64,000 nucleotides of DNA from CAWBRT01 sp963819175 (GTDB taxonomy: Bacteria > Acidobacteriota > Terriglobia > Terriglobales > Acidobacteriaceae), in NCBI GenBank assembly GCA_963819175.1, contig CAWFVJ010000012.1:122957-186956 (forward strand), read 5' to 3'. Numbering within the stretch: position 1 is the first letter of the stretch; each line of letters begins with the position of its first letter. Position numbers and translations under genes: made by a program. The notes below the pieces were generated by a model that worked only from the letters and a program-made list of their open reading frames with translations, was not told the origin of the DNA and did not search any database. This document shows positions 35,978 through 45,717 of the stretch, piece after piece.

Positions 35978-36038
35978 GTTTCCCCCTCGTTAGAAATGGT
36001 CAATTCCTAGTAATTTCAATTCGGGCCTGCCCTTACAC

Positions 36039-36989
36039 TTACGGTGCCGAAACTCGAGCGCCACCAGGCCGATAGAGTTCGCGTACTGTCCGGACATGTT
36101 CCTTTACGGCAGTCTCGATATCGTACGTGGGCAGCCAACCAATTTCTTTCCGTGCCATGCTGTCATCGTAGGCGGCTGGATAAGGAGACTTACTCGCTCC
36201 GCCTTCCACGAGTGTTACCCGGCTGGCCGGACAATACTTTCTCGCAATATCGACAACTTCGCGGATGGAGTGAACACCGCCCGCGATGTTATAGATCCTT
36301 TGCTTCGGGCTCTTTGCCTGGTGCAGCGTCCAGAGCGCCTTGACGGCATCCTTGACGTAGAGCCAATCTCCGGTTTCGTCCGGGTTAGGAACGGTAATTG
36401 CCTCTCCCCGAGCCATGGCATCAAGGATGAGTGAGGAATAGAGTGCAGTAATTCCGGTAGTGCGACCGGGTCCAAAAACCCAAGTAAATCTGAGAGCCCT
36501 GGTGTCTAATCCATGCTTCCTGGCATACCAGAGCAGGAGATGCTCGCTTGCAAGCTTCGTCTGGCCGTAGATCAGCTCCGGGTTCTTGACCGCGTCGTCA
36601 CGCACCGGCTCGGCAACATCCCTTCCGAAAACAGAGATCGAGCTGACCATGACGAAGCGGTTGACCTTCAAGGCGAGAGACGCATCCAGCAGTGCCTGCG
36701 TGGATTGGAAGTTGACGCGGAAACCCATGATCGGATTTTCTTCGCAAGGCCCGGCAAGAATTGACCCGAGATGAAAGACGTCGGTGATTGCCTGGGACAT
36801 CATCGCGCGGTATAGATCCGCCGGGGACGCAAGGTCGCCCCGAATATAGGTGATTCGATCGCGGATCGACCCCAAACTTGTGGGCTGCGCAGCTACATCG
36901 AAGACAACGACTTCGGCACCTTTTTCCAGGAGCATGGGGACGAGGTATGACCCGATGAACCCCGCTCCCCCGGTTACTAACACCCGCAT
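36039..36989 (-). CDS. NAD-dependent epimerase/dehydratase (extended SDR)
   Basis: A 316-residue extended SDR. The cofactor loop is VLVTGGAGFIGSYLVPMLLE, then DLASPADLYRAM, SSISVFGRDVAEP and the catalytic Tyr-x3-Lys in ELIYGQTKLASEHLL. The substrate domain includes FGPGRTTGITALYSSLILDA and IYNIAGGVHSIREVVDIAR. Relatives act on sugar nucleotides, but in catabolic operons such SDRs often oxidise sugar or organic acids. ATG at 36989 follows a GGAGG-like site (AGGAATG). It lies between the ABC transporter and the LarA-like gene. Confidence 0.85.
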   Translation of the reverse strand: MRVLVTGGAGFIGSYLVPMLLEKGAEVVVFDVAAQPTSLGSIRDRITYIRGDLASPADLYRAMMSQAITDVFHLGSILAGPCEENPIMGFRVNFQSTQALLDASLALKVNRFVMVSSISVFGRDVAEPVRDDAVKNPELIYGQTKLASEHLLLWYARKHGLDTRALRFTWVFGPGRTTGITALYSSLILDAMARGEAITVPNPDETGDWLYVKDAVKALWTLHQAKSPKQRIYNIAGGVHSIREVVDIARKYCPASRVTLVEGGASKSPYPAAYDDSMARKEIGWLPTYDIETAVKEHVRTVRELYRPGGARVSAP

Positions 36990-37061
36990 GACATTCCTCC
37001 GTATTCAGTGAAACCCAGCGACCCGGAAAATACCGGCGCCGGCCTGCAGAGGCAGCTTTGA

Positions 37062-37886
37062 TCATTGGCCCACTCCAGTGCCTTGGGCGCTTTCGGCCAC
37101 GATCCCCGTACGCTGCTTTAAGAACTCTTCGCGAACAATCTTTTCGATCTCGGCCCTGACCCTGGTAAATTCGGTGCTCGTTTTGATGTCAGCGTGGCGG
37201 GGGTAGGGCAGCGGAATCGGCATGACCTCCCGAATCCGACCAGGGCCGGTTGCCATGATCACTACGCGCGTAGAGAGAAACGTGGCCTCCTCGACTCCGT
37301 GAGTAATGAAGATTACCGTCTTTTTTTCCTGCTCCAGGATGGTCAGCAGCGACTCTTGCATGAATTGCCTGGTTTGCGCGTCGAGAGCGCCAAAAGGCTC
37401 ATCCATCAGAAGCACTTCCGGATTAACCGCATAGGCCCGGGCGATAGCAACTCTTTGTTTCATTCCGCCCGACAGCTCCTTAGGCAAGGAGCCGGCAAAG
37501 TCTTTTAGTCCGACAAGATTAATGAAGTGATCGGCAATCTGCTTGCGTTCGGCAGCGGATTTCGAATTCGCTCGCAGCGTCAGGCCAAACTCAACGTTTT
37601 CACGAACCGTCATCCAGGGGAAAACGGCATATTGCTGAAAGACCACGCCTCGATCGGGTCCTGGCCCGTGGATCTCGCGGTCGTCGATGAGCACCTTGCC
37701 CTGGGTAGGCGCGATGAATCCGGCGACAATATTCATCAAGGTAGTCTTACCACATCCCGATGGTCCGATGATGGAGATGAATTCTCCCGGTTCGACCCGC
37801 AGGTCGATTCCGCTGAGCGCAACATGCTGCCGGCCGAGCCCGACATACGTCATGCCCACTCCATCAATCAGTATCCCCTTCTGCAT
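37062..37886 (-). CDS. ABC transporter ATP-binding protein, NitT/TauT type
   Basis: A 274-residue ATPase. Walker A is GPSGCGKTTLMNIVAG, Q-loop VFQQYAVFPWMTV, signature LSGGMKQRVAIARA, Walker B VLLMDEPFGALD, and H-loop ITHGVEEA. It resembles SsuB/TauB. Start 37886 (MQKGILIDG) is preferred to an upstream TTG at 37937. Energises import by the permease and binding protein directly upstream. Confidence 0.9.
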   Translation of the reverse strand: MQKGILIDGVGMTYVGLGRQHVALSGIDLRVEPGEFISIIGPSGCGKTTLMNIVAGFIAPTQGKVLIDDREIHGPGPDRGVVFQQYAVFPWMTVRENVEFGLTLRANSKSAAERKQIADHFINLVGLKDFAGSLPKELSGGMKQRVAIARAYAVNPEVLLMDEPFGALDAQTRQFMQESLLTILEQEKKTVIFITHGVEEATFLSTRVVIMATGPGRIREVMPIPLPYPRHADIKTSTEFTRVRAEIEKIVREEFLKQRTGIVAESAQGTGVGQ

Positions 37887-37941
37887 CCTGATCTCCCGAA
37901 ATACGAGGAGCCTCTCTCGCCAGGCTTCGACCGCCAAATCC

Positions 37942-38760
37942 TTAAGAGAGCTTCTCCTGCCAGGCGGTAACCCGTCGTTCTATCGCACGGACAATTCCAT
38001 CCATCATTAGCGAAATAATTCCAATGAGCAGAATGCCAAGAACCAGCGGAGGCATCTGGAAAAAGTTTTGCGCGTCCACCATCATCGCCCCGATACCCCT
38101 CTGGGCGGCAATGAGTTCCGCCGCTACCAGCGTGGCCCAGCAGACCCCGAGCGAGACCCGGGCCGCGGTGATAATGGCCGGTAACAACTGCGGCAACACA
38201 ATCTTCCTGAAGATCTCGAAGTTGGTGGCTCCTAGAGTTTTGGCCGCCCTGACGAAAAGCGGATCAAGTCCCACCAGAGCCTGATAGATCACGACCAGGG
38301 CGGGAAAAAACGAAGCATAGGTCAAGACAATGATCTTGGAGGCTTCTCCGATCCCGAACAAGATGATCATCAAAGGAATGAGCGCAATCGGAGGAAGTGC
38401 CCGGAAAAAATTGATAGCAGGATCCATCAGCATCCGAACGACCCGAAACCACCCGATCAGAAACCCAAAAATGATAGCCATCACAATGCCGAGCGAAAAT
38501 CCACAGAGCACGCGCAGGAAGCTGGCATACATGTGGTACTGAAGGGATCCGTCGCGAATCATTTCGACTGCAGACTTGAGTACGGCCCCGACGGAGGGGA
38601 ATATCTGTGGATTCACCAGCCGGAGGGCGCGTGCACCTTCCCACAACGCCAGAAGGATCGCAAAAGAGGCTATGAAATAGCCGACGCGCTCCAGTTTGCC
38701 CCTCCATTTATTTTCTGGGGGCGGATCTTGCACTTTTGCCTGAATCGCTGTTCCCGCCAT
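37942..38760 (-). CDS. ABC transporter permease, NitT/TauT type
   Basis: A 272-residue permease with about six membrane segments and the EAA-like loop AAKTLGATNFEIFRKIVLPQ. RALPPIALIPLMIILFGIGE and WATLVAAELIAAQRGIGAMM are typical of the SsuC/TauC family. Start 38760 (MAGTAIQ) follows GAGGAGTG; the open frame to 38892 has no such site. Fifty-five bases separate it from the ATPase. Confidence 0.9.
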   Translation of the reverse strand: MAGTAIQAKVQDPPPENKWRGKLERVGYFIASFAILLALWEGARALRLVNPQIFPSVGAVLKSAVEMIRDGSLQYHMYASFLRVLCGFSLGIVMAIIFGFLIGWFRVVRMLMDPAINFFRALPPIALIPLMIILFGIGEASKIIVLTYASFFPALVVIYQALVGLDPLFVRAAKTLGATNFEIFRKIVLPQLLPAIITAARVSLGVCWATLVAAELIAAQRGIGAMMVDAQNFFQMPPLVLGILLIGIISLMMDGIVRAIERRVTAWQEKLS

Positions 38761-38830
38761 ATCACACTCCTCGACGACGATCCTTTCAGCGTGGGTTCTC
38801 CCGGCTGGCTGCGAAGGTTTCAACTGAACG

Positions 38831-39826
38831 TCACTTAGCTTTTGCGACTGATAAGAAGATGCCCGGATCAAAGAACTGACTAGGTTCCACATAGTCGTGG
38901 ATGGCGCCTATCTCGATGAACACATGCTCTACCTGTCCAATCCATTTGGAGACGGTGCCGTTTTCGTATAGTTTGACCCAGTCTTTGGTCTTTTCAACCT
39001 TCTCCGCCTTCCAGCTTGCCTCGACGTCGCTGATTGGAATGTTGGAGTAAGCCTTCGCATGGATCAATTTAAGCGCCTCGTCCGGGTGAGCCAGAAGAAA
39101 GTCATTGGCTTTAATCCATGCTCTGACGATTTTCTTCAAAGTTTCCTTATTCTTTACGTAATAGTCATTGCCGGCAACCCAGCCGCCGATGATGGCTGCG
39201 TTGGGATAGAACTCCTTGGCCGAGCTGATCATCACCGCGCCGGGAACTTTGTCGCGGATGGCTACATTGAATGGAGCCCAGGTGCAGACGAAGGGTACAG
39301 CGCCTGAAATAAAGGCTGAGACCGCTCCCGCCATATCCATGCTGATGGTAGTCACATCTTTATTAGAGTCGAGCCCATTCGCTTTCAGTGCAGTATGCAG
39401 AAACACTTGCGCAGTTGTTCCCTTGACGGTTGCGATCTTCTGGCCCTTCAAATCTTTAAGAGACTTCGCTTTGGTCTCGGGGCGGGCAAAGATCATCGCG
39501 GTGTCGTACTCAATATCGTTGATCAGGAAAATCTTCCCCATGCCGCGCGAGGGAAAGTTCGAGATTACGGCTCCCATGATGGCGACATCGAGACTGCCGC
39601 CGCTCAGCGCCTGCATCATCGGAACGCCGGAGGTGAACGGGACGGGCTCCATTACGAGTCCCTGCTCTTTGAAGTAACCTTTTTCCATCGCAATCCAGAA
39701 CTGTCCATCCACCGCGAGCGTATGCAGGTAGCCCACTTTTACGGTTTCGGCATTCGCGGAAGACACCCCGGCTCCCAAAACGAAGGACAACAACAACAAA
39801 CCGAGCACTAATTTTGAAAAGTTCAC
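38831..39826 (-). CDS. ABC transporter substrate-binding protein, NitT/TauT type
   Basis: A 331-residue periplasmic binding protein. GTG start at 39826 follows GGAGG. Signal peptide: LVLGLLLLSFVLGAGVSSANA with cleavage after SANA. The mature part has VGYLHTLAVDGQFWIAMEKG, DVAIMGAVISNFPSRG, LKGQKIATVKGTTAQVFLH and a lysine-rich C-terminal lobe. Homologues bind taurine, sulfonates, nitrate or aromatic acids. The ligand here is unknown. Confidence 0.9.
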   Translation of the reverse strand: MNFSKLVLGLLLLSFVLGAGVSSANAETVKVGYLHTLAVDGQFWIAMEKGYFKEQGLVMEPVPFTSGVPMMQALSGGSLDVAIMGAVISNFPSRGMGKIFLINDIEYDTAMIFARPETKAKSLKDLKGQKIATVKGTTAQVFLHTALKANGLDSNKDVTTISMDMAGAVSAFISGAVPFVCTWAPFNVAIRDKVPGAVMISSAKEFYPNAAIIGGWVAGNDYYVKNKETLKKIVRAWIKANDFLLAHPDEALKLIHAKAYSNIPISDVEASWKAEKVEKTKDWVKLYENGTVSKWIGQVEHVFIEIGAIHDYVEPSQFFDPGIFLSVAKAK

Positions 39827-39932
39827 TTTATCGCCTCCATGCTCATTTTTCTGATTGTCATCTCAATACCGACCAGGACCACCACTTCGTAATTCACCAT
39901 CTTGTTCTCACCTACCAAGAACCGCTTAACCA

Positions 39933-40854
39933 TCACCTCGTGGTGCGGTTTACCACCGTAGCACGAGCGTTGCTTTCCCAGATTTTGCTGAAGCTCTTCC
40001 ACATGATGGCGGTGTCGCTTGCACCAAAGCCCTGCGACTGTGCCATTTCATTGACAAATTGTATTGTTCGGGCAAGCAACGGAGGAGCCTTCGCCTCCTG
40101 AGCCATTTCCACGGCCAGGCGAACGTCTTTGCAAAGCAAATCGACGGAAAACGTGGGATCTTCGAAATCCTCCGCTACGATCTTCTGGCCCAGCTCCTTG
40201 AAAAGGTTGCTGACCGTACCCGCTTGGCTCGCCGTGATGGTTTCGTAGAGCAGCTTGGGTGGAATGCCGACCTTCTCGGAAACAGCCATCATCTCCGCGG
40301 TCATCGCATTGATCGCGGAAAACATCAGTTGATTCAAAAGCTTGATTTTGTTTCCGGAGCCGGGACCTCCAATGGGAATACACCTGGCGGCAATGAGGTC
40401 GAAAACAGGAGCGCACCGCTCGATATCTTCTTGCATACCACCGATCGGCAGTGTCCATTTGCCGACGGTGGCTGGCCTGCCTAGCACGGGCGCATCCAGA
40501 TAGCCGACACCCGCTGCCTTTGCGAGATCCCACATATCGCGGCTTGTACCAGGGTCGACCGTGCTCATGTCTACGATCACCGATCCCGGTCTTGCGGCCG
40601 AAAGAAGGCCTTCGGGCCCCGCGACACAAGCTCGCACCTGCTTTGGTCCGGGCAGGAACATGATCATCACATCAGCCCGTTCGGCTACAGCGCGTAGGTT
40701 CGCGGCAACGGTCGCCCCAAGCGCCCTGACTTTCTCACTGGGCTTCGGGGGAAACATCGAAGACGAATAATGAGTATCCCGCTTGCAGCCATCTCTCTGC
40801 GACCGTTCTTCCCATTACGCCCGCGCCAATCAATCCGAGAATTTGCGTTTGCAT
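39933..40854 (-). pseudogene. 3-hydroxyisobutyrate dehydrogenase-family protein, one frameshift
   Basis: Start ATG 40854 follows AGAGG. The first 40 residues give IGAGVMGRTVAERWLQAGYS and VFDVSPEA, then an extra C near 40735 shifts to the frame that carries EKVRALGATVAANL, DMSTVDPGTSRDMWDLAK, DAPVLGRPATVGKWTLPIGG and the catalytic Lys in GSGNKIKLLNQLMFSA. It ends at 39933. The full protein would be about 306 residues, normal for the family. It sits between the ROK regulator and the ABC transporter and is distinct from the HIBADH at 18782. Confidence 0.75.
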
Positions 40855-40874
40855 TTTTCCTCTATCTGTCATCT

Positions 40875-42133
40875 TCACACTGCTAATTCCGCTAACTGAC
40901 TCCGCTCGCCGCGCCGCTCCTGGCGATTCCCGGAATGCGCCTGCCGCAAGCTGAGCCGCTCCGAGAACACGAGTTCGGATAGCGCGAGAAGGGCCGCGGC
41001 GTGGCAATCGTCTATCGTGCTGATCATTACGAGGTCGGCCAGTCCTGGAAGCTTCTCCGACAGCGCCATCTTGAAGCCCTTCTGATAGCTGGAGGAGCAA
41101 CCGAGCGGACCGGCAAGCAGTATCTGCTCCGGATCTACTGCGACCGCTACACCCATCAACGCTTTTCCAAGATACTGGCCGGCACGGAGCAAGACCTGGT
41201 TGGTGCGCGCGTCGCCTGTAGCCGCAACGTGGAGCACCTCGTCGAGTTGAGCTCTGTTTTTTCGATAGTCGGCCGGAGAAGGTATCAGACTGGTAGCCTT
41301 GCCAAGGTCAGCCAGTACGGCGCCTCCGGATGAAACCGTGTTCAGACATCCGATCTGGCCGCAAGAGCAAACGCGCGTCTGTCCTCGGAGCGGCATGTGG
41401 CCAATGTGGCCGGCACGGAAGCGAGAGCCACGAATGAGATGACCATCCAGGAATAAACTGCCGCCCAGCCCGGCGGCGCTTCGGAAGAAAAGCACATTGC
41501 TTTTTCCTCTGCCGATCCCGAAGCGGACTTCAGCCAAAAGCAAAGCATTGTCTATATTTTCCACTACCACCGGGAGATCAAATGCGCTTTGCAGTGGCGC
41601 CGCAATGTCCGTAAAGCCCCATCCCAGGAATGGCGCAGTGAGAACCGTTCCTTTGCGGCGATCCACCACTCCGCCGATCACCACTCCAAGGCCAAGCACA
41701 CGCTTACGATCGACACCGGCTTCGGCAATCAGATCTCTGATCGCCTCGACAGCGCAGGGCGACTGCGCGGGTGGTACCGGCGAGATTGTCCAATTCGAAT
41801 GGGCGGCGTAGGACAACTTCACCGCGAATGTTCACCAGGGACACAGACGGCTTATACGCATTGATGCTGAGCCCTACCACGTACGCGCCCTTGGCCGCCA
41901 AACTTAGCGTGGTTTGGCGCCTGCCGGGCGGTGTTGGACGGAGATTTTTCGCCCTCGTCGACTAAGCCGGCCATTATCAGTTCGCGCACGATGCGGGTCA
42001 CGGCCATCAACGAGAGGCCAAGCACCTTCGCAATCTGGGTGCGGGAGAGCGCTTCGCCTTTCTGAATCTCGAGCAGCACTCGGGCGCGATTGCGGCGCCG
42101 CAGCCTGCTATGGCCGAGTAAATGCGGGTCCAT
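40875..42133 (-). pseudogene. ROK-family transcriptional regulator broken by two frameshifts
   Basis: The first frame (42133-about 41925) is a winged HTH: EALSRTQIAKVLGLSLMAVT and IVRELIMAGLVDEGEKSPS. The second (about 41901-41775) begins the ROK kinase fold: AAKGAYVVGLSINAYKPSVS. The third (about 41770-40875) carries VLGLGVVIGGVVDRRKGTVL, the FRAGHIGHMPLRG His motif and the zinc motif CSCGQIGCLN. Two small indels near 41920 and 41770 break it. ROK regulators sense sugars or sugar derivatives. It probably controlled this operon. Confidence 0.75.
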
Positions 42134-42158
42134 TGATTAATATCTCTCTGTGAGTTAT

Positions 42159-42180
42159 TAATTATTTCGGAAAATAATTA
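42159..42180. promoter_or_regulatory. Putative ROK operator palindrome
   Basis: TAATTATTT-CGGA-AAATAATTA is a perfect 9-bp inverted repeat 25 bases upstream of the ROK start at 42133. Its form is like NagC/Mlc-type ROK operators (TTATTT...AAATAA). It fits autoregulation of the divergent or own promoter. Confidence 0.55.
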
Positions 42181-42452
42181 TACCTGCCCACGATCAGTAC
42201 GCGGGCATCACCACTTCATTCCTGTCGCGCCGCTTGGAGGCGACGCTCATTTGTTATTTTAGCGCATTTCAGGACATCGGTGTCCCTTTTGTTGACATGA
42301 ACGGCCGCAAACCCGGCAACAGCGCAAAGCGGCGGCCATACAGAGCCGATTCCTGTTCTAATACGGACATCACGCGGACACGAAAAGAAAAAGAGATTAC
42401 GGGGCAAGCCGCAATCTCTCTTCTATGTAATTGAAAAATATGACTTAAAAGA

Positions 42453-42529
42453 TGGTGCGCCCTGAGAGATTCGAACTCCCGACCTACTGATTCGTAGTCA
42501 GTCGCTCTATCCAGCTGAGCTAAGGGCGC
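42453..42529 (-). tRNA. tRNA-Arg (anticodon ACG)
   Basis: Read on the minus strand: acceptor GCGCCCT pairs with AGGGCGC, D arm GCTC...GAGC, anticodon stem ACTGA/TCAGT with loop CTACGAA, giving ACG, and T arm GGGAG/CTCTC-like around TTCGAAT. Discriminator A and an encoded CCA follow. Length 77 bases. It decodes CGN Arg codons; A34 is normally edited to inosine. No integrase is adjacent. Confidence 0.93.
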
Positions 42530-42695
42530 GTGTACATTAGGTTTTGCATGGCCGAGTGGGGTGCAGTCGTTACGATCCCGCTCGATTCCGCTGATCCTGA
42601 TTGTAGCGAGCGCGCCTTCATTCTGTCTAGTCGCTCGACCGAACCGACGCACCCAAGTCGGGGACCGAACGTGATAATACTGGTGCAAGGTACTT

Positions 42696-43799
42696 ATGCC
42701 AAACACTAACGGTTTTCGCGTTGCGGTACTTGCCGGGGACGGTATCGGTCCAGAGGTCATTGAGCCTACGCTCGCTGTTTTGCAGCAGGTCATTCACCGT
42801 ACGGGCGGTTGCGCCGTATCTTTTGAGCCTCTGCCGGCTGGCGCTGCGCATTATGCGGCTACGGGTGAAGCCCTGCCTGCTGCAACGCTAGCCGCGGCGC
42901 GTGCGGCGGATGCGATCCTGCTCGGTGCAATGGGGGATCCCGCGATCCGGTATCCGGACGGGACCGAGATCGCGCCACAGCTAGAGCTGCGATTCGAGTT
43001 AGGGCTTTATGCCGGGGTGCGCCCGGTGCGTTCGCTACCTGGCATCCCCGGCCCGCTTGCAGATCTCCGCGCCGCCGCCCTGAATTTTGTCCTTGTCCGC
43101 GAATCGACCGAGGGTCTGTTTGCTTCCTACGGTAAGGGCACGGTTGAGAACGATGCGGTGGCTCGCGAGACCATGGTAATTACCAGGGCAACAAGCGAGC
43201 GGTTGTTCGATTTCGCATTTCGCCTGGCGCAGCGACGTAAACAGGATGGCGGGCCGGGTGTGGTGACCTGCGTCGACAAGGCGAACGTATTCTCTGCCTT
43301 TGCTTTCTTCCGTCGGATATTCGACGAGCGCGCGACTTGTTTCCCGGAGATTCAGGCCAGACATGCATACGTGGATGCGACCGCTTTGGACATGGTCCGG
43401 AAGCCATGGACCTTCGATGTGTTGGTGACCGAGAACATGTTTGGGGACATCCTCTCTGACTTAGGAGCAGGCTTGATCGGCGGCATGGGTATGGCGCCCT
43501 CCGGCGACATCGGTGACGAACACGCGGTCTTCCAGCCTTGCCACGGCAGCGCGCCCGATATCGCAGGGTCCGGCAAGGCAAACCCCACAGCCGCATTCCT
43601 TTCCGGGGCCATGATGCTCGAATGGCTTGCAGACAGGCACCGTACACCGGCCTGCGCCGAGGCGGCCGCTTTGCTGCGCAAAGCTATCGACCGCGCCTTC
43701 GAGAAGGGCACACTGATTACCGCCGAATTCGGAGGCAGTGCTTCAACCGGAGACGTGACCCGAGCGGTGCGGGCAGCCATCGATCAGTTGGCAGACTGA
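42696..43799 (+). CDS. Isopropylmalate/isocitrate dehydrogenase-family protein
   Basis: A 367-residue beta-decarboxylating dehydrogenase. VAVLAGDGIGPEVIEPTLAV is the N-terminal motif, VRESTEGLFASYGKG replaces the canonical leuB loop, DKANVF carries the Lys, and NMFGDILSDLGAGLIGGMGM holds the metal-binding Asp residues. FQPCHGSAPDIAGSGKANP is the NAD region. It may be 3-isopropylmalate dehydrogenase, or the tartrate/D-malate branch, since the RESTEG loop differs from the usual leuB form. The gene ends 16 bases inside the convergent trehalase gene. Confidence 0.8.
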   Translation: MPNTNGFRVAVLAGDGIGPEVIEPTLAVLQQVIHRTGGCAVSFEPLPAGAAHYAATGEALPAATLAAARAADAILLGAMGDPAIRYPDGTEIAPQLELRFELGLYAGVRPVRSLPGIPGPLADLRAAALNFVLVRESTEGLFASYGKGTVENDAVARETMVITRATSERLFDFAFRLAQRRKQDGGPGVVTCVDKANVFSAFAFFRRIFDERATCFPEIQARHAYVDATALDMVRKPWTFDVLVTENMFGDILSDLGAGLIGGMGMAPSGDIGDEHAVFQPCHGSAPDIAGSGKANPTAAFLSGAMMLEWLADRHRTPACAEAAALLRKAIDRAFEKGTLITAEFGGSASTGDVTRAVRAAIDQLAD

Positions 43800-45493
43800 T
43801 CTTGACCGTTTGCGGCTGCGAGCAGTTTCTTCCGGTCTTCCGGGGTTAACGCGTGCAGCATAACCAGGAATGCGGCGTTGGTCCAGCCGAAGCCCACGAC
43901 ATTCGTTTGATAGCCGGCCGTGACAGTTGAGTCCGTGGTGCGCGTCACTACGTTGTATTTCTCTCTGATGGTGCCCTCACGCCGATAGTTCTCGATCACC
44001 ATCATTAGGAACTTCTTTGAGACACGATCTGCGTCGGAGTTGAAGCCGTAGCGGCGCATCCCCTCCTCGGCGATCATCTCCACCGGCGCCCAACCGTAAG
44101 GTATATCCCACTGCACGCCGCTCACCTGGCTGCTCATTGCGATTCCGCCCGGCTGCTCGAAAACCCCCAGGTTTCGCACCACGGCCTTCGCCTGCTTGGT
44201 GGTGGCGAGCCCGGCCCAAAGCGGATAGAACGTGGTTGCATAGTCGTATGTGGACCGCCTGCTTGTCTCCAGGTCGTAATCGAAGAACATACCCTTCTTC
44301 CGGTTCCAGAAGTAGTGGTTGATAAGCTTCTTGCGGTAGCGGGCCCGCGCGCGCCAGCTTCGAACTTGGTCGCTGTATCCCAGAAGCTGAGCCATCTCCG
44401 CCATGTCCACTTCAGCTTTGTAAAGCAAGCTATTCAGGCAGACTGGCGCATAGCGGTGGGTTGATCCGCCGAAAGGGCCGAAGCGAAACGAGACATCGAA
44501 TCCTGATTCGCGCATGGCGCGATCGCCCTTGTAGTAATCGGCAGTAAAGCGCACCACGCGATTCTTAGCGCACGGCTTTTCGCCGCAAAGCGGCACGCGC
44601 AGCTCTGGTCCGACACCGGCTATGGGCGCGGAAACAATGTATCCGGTGTGCACCTGCGGATGCCGCACCAGCCAGTCGGCAACGTCGGCATAGTATTCCG
44701 GATGATCGGCAATCTCCGGGACCGGTCCCTCGCCCACATCGAAGTAACGCGAAAGTCCCGTCTCACCCGCCAGCTTCGGCTCATGGGTCCAAAGTGCATA
44801 ATCACGTTTTGAATACTGGTAAGCGCGCGCCAGCCACTCCCGGTCCTGTCGCCCGGCAGCCTTATCGGCCGCATACTGTGCCATCACCATCGAAGTGAGG
44901 AACGGCGGCTGCGAGCGCGTCAGATAGTAGGTGCGATTGGCATTCAGCACTGCCCCGTAATTCTCGATTTCAAAGAAGAAGTTTTCGACCATGCCACGCG
45001 CCAAATCCCGCCTGCCATCTTCCAGCAGCCCGCGAATGATGAAGTAACTGTCCCACCCGTACATCTCATTGAACCGGCCGCCTGGAACCACATATGCATG
45101 GGGAAGGAAGAGCAGGCCTTCTGTCGGCAGCTGCCCTGGCATGACTTCACCGAGGCTCGTGATCTGCCTGGGCAATCGTCGAACGCGAACCTGACATTCT
45201 TGCTCGAGGCGTTCGATCTCCGAGGGCACGGAAACGGCACTCGGAAGATAGAGCACTGCGCGAGCGTCAACCGCGAGCTTCGGATCGACAACCGACGAGC
45301 ACTCGTTCATCGAGCGCCGCAGCGTTCCCCATGCTTCGTGGATGTAGTCGAGAATGTTTTCTTGGGCAGCGGGTGCTGTCTGTGGCGAACTCGCCAACGA
45401 CCGGGGAGCTTGGGCAAGCGCGGCACTCTGCCCGAAAAGTGATATCGCACCGAGCAAGAAGATCGATGCTAGCCGGCGAATTAACCTGCTCAC
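43784..45493 (-). CDS. Secreted trehalase, GH37 family
   Basis: A 569-residue trehalase. GTG start at 45493 follows GGGAGAG and precedes a signal peptide (LIRRLASIFLLGAISLFGQS, then AALAQA). Signature 1 is PGGRFNEMYGWDSYFIIRGL, and QWDIPYGWAPVEMI is signature 2. It hydrolyses trehalose to two glucose molecules outside the cytoplasm. The open frame to 45607 lacks a good start. The stop overlaps the dehydrogenase tail to tail. Confidence 0.9.
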   Translation of the reverse strand: MSRLIRRLASIFLLGAISLFGQSAALAQAPRSLASSPQTAPAAQENILDYIHEAWGTLRRSMNECSSVVDPKLAVDARAVLYLPSAVSVPSEIERLEQECQVRVRRLPRQITSLGEVMPGQLPTEGLLFLPHAYVVPGGRFNEMYGWDSYFIIRGLLEDGRRDLARGMVENFFFEIENYGAVLNANRTYYLTRSQPPFLTSMVMAQYAADKAAGRQDREWLARAYQYSKRDYALWTHEPKLAGETGLSRYFDVGEGPVPEIADHPEYYADVADWLVRHPQVHTGYIVSAPIAGVGPELRVPLCGEKPCAKNRVVRFTADYYKGDRAMRESGFDVSFRFGPFGGSTHRYAPVCLNSLLYKAEVDMAEMAQLLGYSDQVRSWRARARYRKKLINHYFWNRKKGMFFDYDLETSRRSTYDYATTFYPLWAGLATTKQAKAVVRNLGVFEQPGGIAMSSQVSGVQWDIPYGWAPVEMIAEEGMRRYGFNSDADRVSKKFLMMVIENYRREGTIREKYNVVTRTTDSTVTAGYQTNVVGFGWTNAAFLVMLHALTPEDRKKLLAAANGQDQSAN

Positions 45494-45717
45494 CGCACTC
45501 TCCCTGTTGGAATTGAAATCGAAGCCGCGGCTTGGTTTTATTGGACTCAACGCTGCAATCATCCTCGAAGACGTTTGAGACAGCGCTTCTAGGCCCGGTT
45601 GGCCCATTTGCTAGAAGAAAGATGCTCTCCGAGGGGGTCATCTCGAGCGCAGCGAGGGATCTGATTTAGCGGGCGCAACCTGGGGGTAGTGGCTGTGCGC
45701 GTTCTCGACGTTGGCTC

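Noticed and set aside
42453..42529. tRNA-Arg considered as an attachment site for the CBASS island
   Set aside because: It lies 26 kb from the integrase with no second integrase or repeated 3' end nearby.
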